Shown one piece after another: positions 57,133 through 64,000 of a stretch of DNA of 64,000 nucleotides (position 1 is its first letter; every line of letters starts with the position of its first letter). The DNA comes from Nonomuraea aurantiaca. Its GTDB lineage: Bacteria; Actinomycetota; Actinomycetes; Streptosporangiales; Streptosporangiaceae. The notes beneath the pieces were generated by a model. It did not search any database. It worked only from the letters and a program-made list of their open reading frames with translations, and was not told where the DNA came from. A program made the position numbers and the translations under genes. The stretch is from NCBI RefSeq assembly GCF_020215705.1, contig NZ_JAIWNB010000003.1, positions 62,001-126,000 of the forward strand, given 5' to 3'.

Positions 57133-57176
57133 TTTCCGGATATATCCGGAGCTGAAGCACCGGATATATCCGGAAA
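57133..57176 (-). promoter_or_regulatory. Double palindrome between aceB and glcD
   Basis: CCGGATATATCCGG occurs twice (57136-57149 and 57160-57173), each a perfect palindrome. The pair also forms a 17-bp inverted repeat (TTTCCGGATATATCCGG and its complement) around a 10-base loop. It lies eight bases after the aceB stop and about 67-110 bases before glcD. It may be an operator for glcDEF, or an RNA hairpin ending or stabilising the aceB transcript. No T-run follows on the aceB strand, which argues against a simple terminator. Confidence 0.65.
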
Positions 57177-57184
57177 TTTCGTGA

Positions 57185-58762
57185 TTACGGCATGCGGGCG
57201 TACGCGGGGAGCGTCAGGAACTCGGCGAAGTCGTCGTCCAGCGCGACCTCCTTGAACAGCGCCGTGGCCTGCGCGTACAGCAGCTCGTCGTAGCCCGGCT
57301 CGGCCGCGATCTTCGCCAGCTCCTCCGCGATGATCCGCTCGACCAGCTCCTTCGTCACCGTCGCGCCCGTGTCGGCGAGCGTGATGTCGTTGTGGATCCA
57401 CTGCCAGATCTGCGAGCGGGAGATCTCCGCCGTGGCCGCGTCCTCCATGAGGTTGTGGATCGCCACCGCGCCGAGCCCGCCCATCCAGGCGGCCAGGTAG
57501 CGCAGCGCCACGTCCACGTTGGCGCGCAGCCCGGCCTCGGTGATGTCACCCGGCGTCTCGGAGACCGCGAGCAGATCGGCGGCCGTGACCGAGACCTCGT
57601 CGCGCGTCCGGTCGAGCTGGTTGGGCCGCGAGCCCAGCACGCCGTCGAACACCTCGCGGCAGATCGGCACCAGATCGGGATGCGCGACCCAGGAGCCGTC
57701 GAAGCCGTCGCCCGACTCGCGCGTCTTGTCGGCGCGCACCTTCTCCAGCGCCGTCGCGTTGACCTCGGCGTCGCGCCGCGAGGGGATGAACGCCGCCATC
57801 CCCCCGATCGCGTGCGCGCCCCGCTTGTGGCAGGTCCGCACGAGCAGCTCGGTGTACGCGCGCATGAAAGGCGCGGTCATGGTGACCGCGTTGCGCTCGG
57901 GCAGCAGGAACTCCCGCCCCCGGGTGCGGAACTTCTTGATCACGCTGAACAGGTAGTCCCAGCGGCCCGCGTTGAGCCCCGCCGAGTGGTCGCGCAGCTC
58001 GTAGAGGATCTCTTCCATCTCGAACGCCGCCGGGTACGTCTCGATCAGCACGGTCGCCCTGATCGTCCCCTGCGGGATGCCCAGCAGGTCCTGGGCCCGG
58101 ACGAACACCTCGTTCCAGAGCCGCGCCTCCAGATGCGACTCCATCTTCGGCAGGTAGAAGTACGGGCCGCGGCCCTTGTCCAGCTGCCGCTGGGCGCAGT
58201 GGAAGAAGTAGAGCCCGAAGTCGAACAGCGAGGCCGACACCGCCCGCCCGTCCACCAGGGCGTGCTTCTCGTCGAGGTGCCAGCCGCGCGGCCGGACCAC
58301 GATCGTGGCCAGCTCGGCGTCGGGCTTGAGCGCGTAGGTCTTGCCGCCGGTCTCGAAGTCGATCGTCCGGTCGAGCGCGGCGCGCAGGTTGAGGTGGCCG
58401 CTGACGCAGTTGGCCCAGAGCGGGGAGTTGGCGTCCTCGAAGTCGGCCAGCCAGACCTTGGCCCCCGAGTTGAGCGCGTTGATCGTCATCTTTCTGTCGA
58501 CCGGGCCGGTGATCTCGACCCGGCGGTCCTCCAGCCCCGGCGCCGGCGGCGCGACGCGCCAGTCGCTCTCCCTGACCTCCTTGGTCTCCGGCAGGAAGTC
58601 GAGCCGGCCGCCCGCCGACAGCTCCGCCTGCCGTACGCGCCGGGCTTCCAGCAGCTCCTGGCGGGTCGCGTCGAACTCGCGCTGCAGGCTCTCCACGAAG
58701 GCGAGCGCCTGCGGCGTGAGGACCTCGTCGAAGCGGTCGAGTATCGGGCCGGTGATCTCCAT
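57185..58762 (-). CDS. aceB: Malate synthase A
   Basis: Condenses glyoxylate with acetyl-CoA to malate; 525 residues, the size of the A isoform. [107 protein letters not shown] and [34 protein letters not shown] are the canonical blocks, including the catalytic Arg and magnesium ligands. Two TTCC-type dyads precede the gene. It heads the operon leading to glcDEF and iclR. No isocitrate lyase is in this window. Confidence 0.97.
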   Translation of the reverse strand: MEITGPILDRFDEVLTPQALAFVESLQREFDATRQELLEARRVRQAELSAGGRLDFLPETKEVRESDWRVAPPAPGLEDRRVEITGPVDRKMTINALNSGAKVWLADFEDANSPLWANCVSGHLNLRAALDRTIDFETGGKTYALKPDAELATIVVRPRGWHLDEKHALVDGRAVSASLFDFGLYFFHCAQRQLDKGRGPYFYLPKMESHLEARLWNEVFVRAQDLLGIPQGTIRATVLIETYPAAFEMEEILYELRDHSAGLNAGRWDYLFSVIKKFRTRGREFLLPERNAVTMTAPFMRAYTELLVRTCHKRGAHAIGGMAAFIPSRRDAEVNATALEKVRADKTRESGDGFDGSWVAHPDLVPICREVFDGVLGSRPNQLDRTRDEVSVTAADLLAVSETPGDITEAGLRANVDVALRYLAAWMGGLGAVAIHNLMEDAATAEISRSQIWQWIHNDITLADTGATVTKELVERIIAEELAKIAAEPGYDELLYAQATALFKEVALDDDFAEFLTLPAYARMP

Positions 58763-58772
58763 ATGCCCCTTC

Positions 58773-58808
58773 TTCCATGATGTGGAAAATTGGTTCTGGA
58801 TTATGGAA
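58773..58808 (-). promoter_or_regulatory. Tandem IclR-like operators before aceB
   Basis: Site 1 (58773-58787) is TTCCATGATGTGGAA, a near-perfect dyad. Site 2 (58794-58808) is TTCTGGATTATGGAA, a weaker copy. Their starts are 21 bases apart, two helical turns, so both would face the same side of the DNA. They lie 10-45 bases before the ATG. IclR sites in enterobacteria (TGGAAAT-N-ATTTCCA) have the same TTCCA/TGGAA arms in another order. Confidence 0.55.
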
Positions 58809-58917
58809 GAGAAGCTACTTCATGGGTGGTCCCCGGTTCAAGGTGGGGGCCCCCTGGGGGAGGGTCAGGGGGAAACCCCGATGTACGGCATGCCCTGGGG
58901 ACGCGAGGATCTGTCTC

Positions 58918-59607
58918 ATGAAGACGATCGTGATCGCGGGTGGCCTCCTCGCCTCGGCATTACTGCTGACGGGCTGCGGGCTGAAGGCCCTGTCCGGCCC
59001 GACCAACCAGGACACCGTCACGTACCAGGTCACGGACAAGGTCGCCAAGCTGCAGCTCAAGAGCGGCTCCGGCGACACCGTGCTCACCGAGTACGACGGC
59101 AACGCAGTGCGGGTCACCGAGACCCTCCAGTGGCGCAACGAGAAGCCGAAGGCCGAGCACAAGGTCGACGGCGACACGCTCTCCGTGTTCTACAGCTGCC
59201 CCAAGGGCTGGGACAATTGCGCCGTCAACTACAAGATCGAGGTCCCCAAGGGTCTTCAGGTCGACGCCGACGCGGGCTCGGGCGACATCACCATGAGGCA
59301 GCTGACCGGGCAGATCGAGGCGAGCGCCGGCTCGGGAGACGTGGACGCCAGCGGTCTCGGGACCAAGAAGATCTTCGCCGAGGTGGGCTCCGGCAACCTC
59401 GCGCTGAAGTTCGCCGTCGTCCCCGACAGCGTCGAGATGAAGAGCGGCTCCGGCGACGCCAGCCTGCATCTTCCGGCCGGTGCCTATGATGTGCAGACCA
59501 AGGGCGGATCGGGTGACGTGCAGGTCTCGGTCGACAAGGACCCGGCCTCTCCGCACAAGGTGTCGGTGGCCACGGGCTCCGGAGACGTGAGCGTGGTGCC
59601 GGGATAA
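58918..59607 (+). CDS. DUF4097-type beta-repeat lipoprotein
   Basis: A 229-residue lipoprotein. Lipobox LTGC with Cys20. The mature part is a beta-helix-like series of repeats: KSGSGDTVLTEYD, DAGSGDITMRQL, SAGSGDVDASGL, EVGSGNLALKF, KSGSGDASLHLP, KGGSGDVQVSVD, TGSGDVSV; that is, seven GSGD/GSGN turns at about 20-residue spacing, as in DUF4097. It sits on the outer face of the membrane. Function is unknown; relatives are putative adhesins. GAGGA precedes the ATG. It lies 75 bp before hflX. Confidence 0.88.
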   Translation: MKTIVIAGGLLASALLLTGCGLKALSGPTNQDTVTYQVTDKVAKLQLKSGSGDTVLTEYDGNAVRVTETLQWRNEKPKAEHKVDGDTLSVFYSCPKGWDNCAVNYKIEVPKGLQVDADAGSGDITMRQLTGQIEASAGSGDVDASGLGTKKIFAEVGSGNLALKFAVVPDSVEMKSGSGDASLHLPAGAYDVQTKGGSGDVQVSVDKDPASPHKVSVATGSGDVSVVPG

Positions 59608-59681
59608 CCAGGTGATGACATGAGGGATGTCATGTCACCATCGGGGAAGACACTCCGGTGTTCAGACGTTGCCTATTAGAG

Positions 59682-61103
59682 ATGACACGAATGCACGAAT
59701 ACTCCGCGCTCGACGAGTTCGACACCGACGGGATGGACCTTGAGGAGCGCCAGGCGCTGCGCCGCGTGGCGGGCCTCTCCACCGAACTTCAGGATGTCTC
59801 CGAGGTCGAATACCGGCAGCTGCGGCTCGAGCGGGTCGTCCTGGTCGGCGTCTGGACCTCAGGCACGGCGGAGGACGCCGAAAACTCCCTGCTGGAGCTG
59901 AAGCTCCTGGCCGAAACGGCCGGTTCGGAGGTCCTCGAGGGCCTCATCCAGCGCCGCCAGAAGCCCGACCCCGCCACGTACATCGGATCGGGCAAGGCGC
60001 TCGAGCTGCGCGACGTGGTCGAGTCGACCGGCGCCGACACCGTGATCTGCGACGGCGAGCTGGCCCCCGGCCAGCTCCGCCAGCTGGAGGAGACGGTCAA
60101 GGTGAAGGTCATCGACCGCACCGCGCTGATCCTCGACATCTTCGCGCAGCACGCCAAGAGCCGTGAGGGCAAGGCTCAGGTCGAACTGGCCCAGCTCAGC
60201 TACCTGCTGCCCCGCCTGCGCGGCTGGGGTGGCAACCTGTCCCGGCAGGTCGGCGGACGCGCCGCGGGCGGTGTCGGCATCGGCGGCCGTGGCCCCGGTG
60301 AGACCAAGATCGAGCTCGACCGGCGCCGCATCCGCGAGCGCATGGCCAAGCTGCGCCGCCAGATCAGCGGCATGTCGACCTCGCGCGACACCATGCGCCA
60401 CCGGCGCAGTCGCCGGGAGGTCCCGGCCGTCGCGATCGCGGGTTACACGAACGCCGGCAAGTCCTCGCTGCTCAACCGCATCACCGGCGCCGGTGTGCTG
60501 GTGGAGGACGCCCTGTTCGCCACCCTCGACCCGACCGTACGCCGGGCGCACACGCCCGACGGCAGGCTGTTCACGATCGCCGACACGGTCGGCTTCGTGC
60601 GCCACCTGCCGCACCAGCTGGTCGAGGCGTTCCGCTCCACGCTGGAGGAGGTCGCCGACGCCGACCTGATCCTGCACGTGGTCGACGGCGCGCACCCCGA
60701 CCCCGAAGGCCAGCTCGCCGCCGTGCGTGAGGTCTTCGCGGACATCGAGGGCGCTTCCGACATCCCCGAGATCGTGGTGATCAACAAGGCCGACGCCGCC
60801 GACCAGGAGGTGCTGGACCGCATCGCCAGGCGCGAGCGCGACAGCATCGTGGTCTCGGCGCGCACCGGTGCCGGCATCGCCGAGCTGATGGCGCTCATCG
60901 AGCGTGAGCTGCCCAGGCTCGACCACGAGGTCGTGCTGCTGGTGCCGTACGACCGGGGCGACCTGATCTCGCGGGCCCACAAGGAGGGCGAGGTGCTCTC
61001 GGTGGACCACGTGGCGGAGGGCACGGTTCTGCACGCGCGCGTGCTCCCGAGCCTGTTCCAGGAGCTGGAGCGGGCCGGCAAGCCGGTCGAACGCGTCTCC
61101 TAG
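59682..61103 (+). CDS. hflX: GTPase HflX
   Basis: Ribosome-associated GTPase (splits stalled 50S/70S particles), 473 residues. N-domain blocks are VGVWTSGTAEDAENSLLELKLLAETAG, IQRRQKPDPATYIGSGKALELRD and VKVIDRTALILDIFAQHAKSREGKAQVELAQLSYLLPRL. The G-domain has GYTNAGKSSLLN (P-loop, about 254), DTVGFVRHLPHQLVEAFRSTLEE (G3) and NKAD (G4). The start is uncertain: ATG 59682, ATG 59691 (behind TATTAG and possibly near-leaderless) and GTG 59658 are in frame. I give 59682. Confidence 0.95.
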   Translation: MTRMHEYSALDEFDTDGMDLEERQALRRVAGLSTELQDVSEVEYRQLRLERVVLVGVWTSGTAEDAENSLLELKLLAETAGSEVLEGLIQRRQKPDPATYIGSGKALELRDVVESTGADTVICDGELAPGQLRQLEETVKVKVIDRTALILDIFAQHAKSREGKAQVELAQLSYLLPRLRGWGGNLSRQVGGRAAGGVGIGGRGPGETKIELDRRRIRERMAKLRRQISGMSTSRDTMRHRRSRREVPAVAIAGYTNAGKSSLLNRITGAGVLVEDALFATLDPTVRRAHTPDGRLFTIADTVGFVRHLPHQLVEAFRSTLEEVADADLILHVVDGAHPDPEGQLAAVREVFADIEGASDIPEIVVINKADAADQEVLDRIARRERDSIVVSARTGAGIAELMALIERELPRLDHEVVLLVPYDRGDLISRAHKEGEVLSVDHVAEGTVLHARVLPSLFQELERAGKPVERVS

Positions 61104-61124
61104 CGGCCTCCTGGCACTCGTGGT

Positions 61125-61182
61125 GGGCAGCTTTGGAGTGATCGTGAGGGGCGGAACCCCTTAAATCACTGCGGAGCTGCCC
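61125..61182 (+). other. Rod-like RNA hairpin after hflX
   Basis: Three nested stems can form: GGGCAGCT with AGCTGCCC (outer), AGTGAT with ATCACT (middle) and GGGG with CCCC (inner, loop CGGAA). It starts 21 bases after the hflX stop. No T-run follows. It could be a terminator-like or processing structure or a small RNA. The rest of the gap to 61468 holds no gene; TTGCTAGGATGAG (61211-61223) contains a possible -10 (TAGGAT). Confidence 0.6.
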
Positions 61183-61468
61183 AAAGGCGGCAGTGGTCCC
61201 TGAACGCTGGGATTGCTAGGATGAGCCGAGTCTTACGACACTAATGGCACGGGTTTCAGATGATCGCTGCTGCGAGTCAGGTCGCGTGCGGGGGCCACAG
61301 GGGATCGATGGGGCTGAGTGGCGGTTGGGATGAGTGGGCTTCTTTCCGAATAACCCTGTACAGCAAGCCCACCTGTGAAATAACGTAACTGAACTGAAAT
61401 CGCCGGATCATGAGTCTGGCGATACGGTCACCGCACAGCCATACGCGGATGAGATCAGGAGACCCCCC

Positions 61469-61570
61469 ATGTCGTCCGGACCCGGAGCCGACTCAGTGGG
61501 CGCGGCGGCAGCCGTGCGCTGCTGGGCACTGCGCTCAGCTGGGGGATCCCGCGGGGCGGTGATGCGGTGA
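61469..61570 (+). CDS. 33-residue leader ORF coupled to hutI
   Basis: Starts with ATG seven bases after AGGAG, the best Shine-Dalgarno in the region, and ends with TGA overlapping the hutI GTG (GTGA). The predicted peptide is MSSGPGADSVG, then an Ala stretch, RCWALRS and ending RGAVMR. hutI itself has a weak Shine-Dalgarno, so its translation probably depends on ribosomes finishing this ORF. It has no family match and is not enriched in histidine, so a histidine attenuator is unlikely. Confidence 0.6.
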   Translation: MSSGPGADSVGAAAAVRCWALRSAGGSRGAVMR

Positions 61571-62775
61571 CCGTTCGGCTCCTGACCAATATCGGCCGCC
61601 TCTGGACCGGCAACGAGGTCCTCAGCAACGCGGCCATCCTCGTACACAACGACCGGATCGCGTGGGTCGGGCGGGCGCCCGACCTGCCGCAGAGCGTGCC
61701 CGGCGTCGTCGACGACATCGTCGACGTGGACCACGTCGAAAACCTGGGCGGCGCGCTCGTCACGCCCGGCCTCATCGACGCGCACACCCATCCCGTCTAC
61801 GCGGGCAACCGGTACGCCGAGCTGGCGATCCGCACCGGCGGCTCCACCTCGTCGGCGATCACCGCGGCGGGCGGCGGCGTGGGCTCGACCGTCACCGTGA
61901 CCCGCGGCACCGACCCGTGGACGCTGTGCAACGGCGTGCGCGAGCGGCTGCGCGGCTGGCTGCTCAGCGGCACCACGACCGTCGAGGCCAAGACCGGCTA
62001 CCACCTCACCCGCGACGGCGAGCTCGCCGACGTGCGGCTCCTGCGCGAGCTGGAGAAGGAACCGATGATGCCGCGGGTGCACGTCACCTTCCTCGCCGCA
62101 CAGGTGGTGCCGCCGGAATACTTCGGCCGGCAGCGCGAATACGTCGAGGCTGTGGGCGCCTGGTGCGCCGACGCGGCCGCCGCCGGCGCCGACAGCGTGG
62201 ACGTCTACTGCGACGAGGGCCACTTCACCACCGAGGAGTCCCGCTGGGTGCTCGCCTCGGGCCGTAACGTCGGTCTGCTGCCGCGCATCCACGCCGGCCT
62301 CTACAGCCGCCGCGGCGCCGTTCAACTGGCCGCCGAGCTCGGCTGCGCCTCCGCCGACGGGCTGCACCACATGTCCGAAGAGGACATCGCGATCATGTCC
62401 CGCTACGGCGTGCCCGCCGTGGTCTGCCCCGCGACGGCGCTCCAGCGCGGCCACCTGCCGCCGGTCCGCCAGATGATCAAGCACGGCGTGCAGATCGCGC
62501 TCGGCAGCGACCACAACCCCGGCTACTGCGGCATCACCTCGATGTCCCTGGTCATCGCGATGGCGGTGTCGGCGTTCGGGATGAGCGTCAACGACGCGCT
62601 GCGGGCGGCCACGCTCGGCGGCGCCACCGTGCTGGGCGCGCCCGACCGCGGCGTCCTGGCTCCCGGTCGTCTCGCCGACATCGTCCAGTGGGACGCCGAC
62701 CACGAGGGCGCCTTCGCCTGGTCCTTCGGCCTCAAGCCGCGCCGGGTCTGGCGGGGTGGCACTCCGGTTCAGTAG
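61567..62775 (+). CDS. hutI: Imidazolonepropionase
   Basis: Histidine-degradation amidohydrolase opening imidazolone-5-propionate to N-formimino-glutamate; 402 residues. Metal motif TPGLIDAHTHPVYAGNRYAEL, substrate loop GGSTSSAITAAGGGVGSTV, TTTVEAKTGYHL, DVYCDEGHFT, and the late metal ligands in SADGLHHM and SDHNPGYC. Start GTG overlaps the leader ORF stop. No other hut gene is nearby, so it stands apart from the rest of its pathway. Confidence 0.96.
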   Translation: MTVRLLTNIGRLWTGNEVLSNAAILVHNDRIAWVGRAPDLPQSVPGVVDDIVDVDHVENLGGALVTPGLIDAHTHPVYAGNRYAELAIRTGGSTSSAITAAGGGVGSTVTVTRGTDPWTLCNGVRERLRGWLLSGTTTVEAKTGYHLTRDGELADVRLLRELEKEPMMPRVHVTFLAAQVVPPEYFGRQREYVEAVGAWCADAAAAGADSVDVYCDEGHFTTEESRWVLASGRNVGLLPRIHAGLYSRRGAVQLAAELGCASADGLHHMSEEDIAIMSRYGVPAVVCPATALQRGHLPPVRQMIKHGVQIALGSDHNPGYCGITSMSLVIAMAVSAFGMSVNDALRAATLGGATVLGAPDRGVLAPGRLADIVQWDADHEGAFAWSFGLKPRRVWRGGTPVQ

Positions 62776-62777
62776 TA

Positions 62778-63590
62778 ATGCCGTCATCGGTGTTCGTGGT
62801 CACGGATTCAACCGCTTACCTGCCTCCGGTGCCTGGTGTCGCTGTCGTACCGGTGCAGGTGACTTCCGGCGGTCTTTCGTACGACGAGGACTCCTTCACC
62901 GGCGACCTGTCGTCGGCGACCACCTCCAGACCCGCGCCCGCACACTTCGCCTCGTGCTACGCGTCGCTGGCGGCCGGCGGTGCATCGGGCGTGGTCTCAA
63001 TCCACCTTTCCGGCGATTTTTCCGGCACAGCCGCCGCCGCCCTGCTGGCCGCCAAGGAGTCCCCGGTGCCGGTGGAGGTCATCGACACCCGCTCGATCGC
63101 CATGGGCCTCGGCTACCCCGTCCTCGCCGCCGCCCGCACGGCCGCGGACGGGGGCACGCTGGCGGACGTGGCGGCGGCGGCCCGGCGGTGCGCCTTACGG
63201 ACCCGGACGTACTTCTACGCCGACACGCTGGAGTACCTGCGGCGAGGCGGCCGAGTGGGGACGGCGGCCTCGCTGGTGGGCTCGGCACTGCTGATCAAGC
63301 CGCTACTGCACCTGGTGGATGGGCGGGTCTCGCTACTGGAGAAGGTACGGACCGCGACCCGGGCGATCGCCCGGCTGGAGGATTTGGCGGTGGCCGCGGC
63401 GGCGGGCAAGGCGGAGGTGCGGGTCGCCGTACAGCACCTGGGGGCGCTGGGACGGGCGGCGGGACTGGCCGAACGGCTGGCCAAGCGGCTGCCCGGGGTT
63501 GTGGAGATGCGGGTGGTGGAGGTCGGGGCGGTCGTGGGGGTCCATGTGGGTCCCGGGATGCTGGGACTGACGGTCACCTCGGCCGACTAG
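62778..63590 (+). CDS. DegV family fatty-acid-binding protein
   Basis: A 270-residue protein of the DegV/FakB type that binds a fatty acid and, with a kinase, makes acyl-phosphate. VTDSTAYLPPVPGVAVVPVQV is the N-terminal DegV motif; GVVSIHLSGDFSGTAAAALLAA is the ligand-phosphate loop; DTRSIAMGLGYPVLAAA follows; YADTLEYLRRGGRVGTAASLVGSALLIKPLLHL is the family's second half. The ATG lies two bases after the hutI stop, so the genes are co-transcribed. Confidence 0.93.
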   Translation: MPSSVFVVTDSTAYLPPVPGVAVVPVQVTSGGLSYDEDSFTGDLSSATTSRPAPAHFASCYASLAAGGASGVVSIHLSGDFSGTAAAALLAAKESPVPVEVIDTRSIAMGLGYPVLAAARTAADGGTLADVAAAARRCALRTRTYFYADTLEYLRRGGRVGTAASLVGSALLIKPLLHLVDGRVSLLEKVRTATRAIARLEDLAVAAAAGKAEVRVAVQHLGALGRAAGLAERLAKRLPGVVEMRVVEVGAVVGVHVGPGMLGLTVTSAD

Positions 63591-63616
63591 GACGATATCG
63601 CCGAACGTTCGCCCGG

Positions 63617-63826
63617 CATCGGTTCTTCCGTTCTCCCGTGGGATGTCCCTTCTTGGGGACCTCTGCCGCGATGGACGGTCTTCTTCCGCTCCTCGGGAGG
63701 GGCACTTCCCCTGGTGAGCCCAACTGCGACGGACGGTCTTCTTCCTCTCTCCCGGAGGGGGATCGCCCATCAGGACCCCAACCGCCACGGACCGTCACAG
63801 GGATCTAGACGGTCGTTTGACGAACC
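63617..63826 (+). repeat. Intergenic repeat element, copy B
   Basis: Two head-to-tail 58-bp modules (63670-63727 and 63728-63785) each contain GACGGTCTTCTTCC and a hairpin (CTCGGGAGGGG or CTCCCGGAGGGGG). A degenerate third module precedes them. The 38-bp block at 63789-63826 matches copy A (28267-28304, inverted) at 35 of 38 positions. No protein-coding potential is seen. Confidence 0.85.
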
Positions 63827-63924
63827 ACTTCTTCGTCCACAGGGCCGCCTGACCGTCGCCCGGTTGTCCCCAGAACCTCGTTCACCAGCCTGCGGGCCCC
63901 CGCCTGTCTCGTACCTTCGCTGGC

Positions 63925-64000
63925 GTGCGCAACCACGATGCGACAGCCGAGCGGACCATCGCCGAGTCCCGCCTACGGTCGCTTACCAACCCCAGCCTGC
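63925..64000 (+). CDS. Start of a gene, possibly ComEA-like (partial)
   Basis: An open frame starting with GTG runs off the window after 25 codons; it begins MRNHDATAERTIAESRLRSL. TACCTT lies exactly seven bases before the GTG, the leaderless -10 arrangement. In many actinobacteria the gene after degV encodes a ComEA helix-hairpin-helix protein, and the N-terminus would fit, but nothing diagnostic is inside the window. Confidence 0.45.
   Translation, partial: MRNHDATAERTIAESRLRSLTNPSL

Overview
The window is high-GC, gene-dense actinobacterial chromosome. The content points to a filamentous actinomycete of the Streptosporangiales type (for example a Nonomuraea relative). This assignment is an inference from gene content: DUF3046 beside recA, ribonuclease Y after recX, an F420-type luciferase-fold oxidoreductase, SCO6745-like and DUF2277 proteins, many GTG starts, and start codons placed directly behind -10 elements. 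No rRNA, tRNA, CRISPR array, insertion sequence or prophage gene was seen.

Layout. 1-2.8 kb: the left end of a GntR-controlled peptide/nickel-type ABC operon running off the window. 2.8-14.7 kb: a genome-maintenance block with an Lhr helicase, a VOC protein, DUF3046, recA, a recX with a very long repetitive N-terminus, and rny. It is broken up by minisatellite-like DNA. 15.2-23.2 kb: a complete oligopeptide ABC transporter (permeases, two ATPases, lipoprotein) with a prolyl-oligopeptidase-family enzyme upstream. 23.3-26.6 kb: gluABCD glutamate-type uptake. 26.7-35.8 kb: miaB, two divergent single-pass membrane proteins, a PEP-mutase/isocitrate-lyase-family enzyme, a VOC/MarR pair, an LLM oxidoreductase, RNase Z, ogt, miaA and dapF. 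35.9-40.8 kb: an SCO6745-like protein, a large TPR-like protein, a short-chain dehydrogenase, a cupin and a tiny secreted protein, with two clear intrinsic terminators. 40.9-48.0 kb: a dimethylglycine oxidase plus heterotetrameric sarcosine oxidase operon in which the alpha and gamma subunits are fused. 48.0-53.2 kb: a secreted HNH nuclease lipoprotein, a metzincin-like protease, DUF2277, two IclR regulators and a tandem-VOC protein. 53.2-58.8 kb: a glycolate-to-malate operon (aceB, glcD, glcE, glcF, then the second iclR). 58.9-64 kb: a DUF4097 lipoprotein, hflX, hutI with a coupled leader ORF, degV and the start of one more gene.

How it fits together. The order recA-recX-rny-gluABCD-miaB-miaA-dapF-hflX is a conserved actinobacterial backbone. 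Catabolic and transport modules are inserted between its members. Two modules feed central metabolism: methylated glycines to glycine plus one-carbon units and peroxide, and glycolate via glyoxylate to malate. Peptide and glutamate uptake bring in nitrogen.

The most useful regulatory signals seen directly are these: a LexA-type SOS box and a PafBC (RecA-NDp) type promoter in front of recA; a near-match of the same PafBC promoter in front of lhr; paired GTATACAA sites for the GntR regulator; tandem IclR-like sites before aceB; a large inverted repeat before glcD; and a MarR palindrome over a -10 element. A 38-bp intergenic repeat with hairpin modules occurs twice in opposite orientation, about 35 kb apart.
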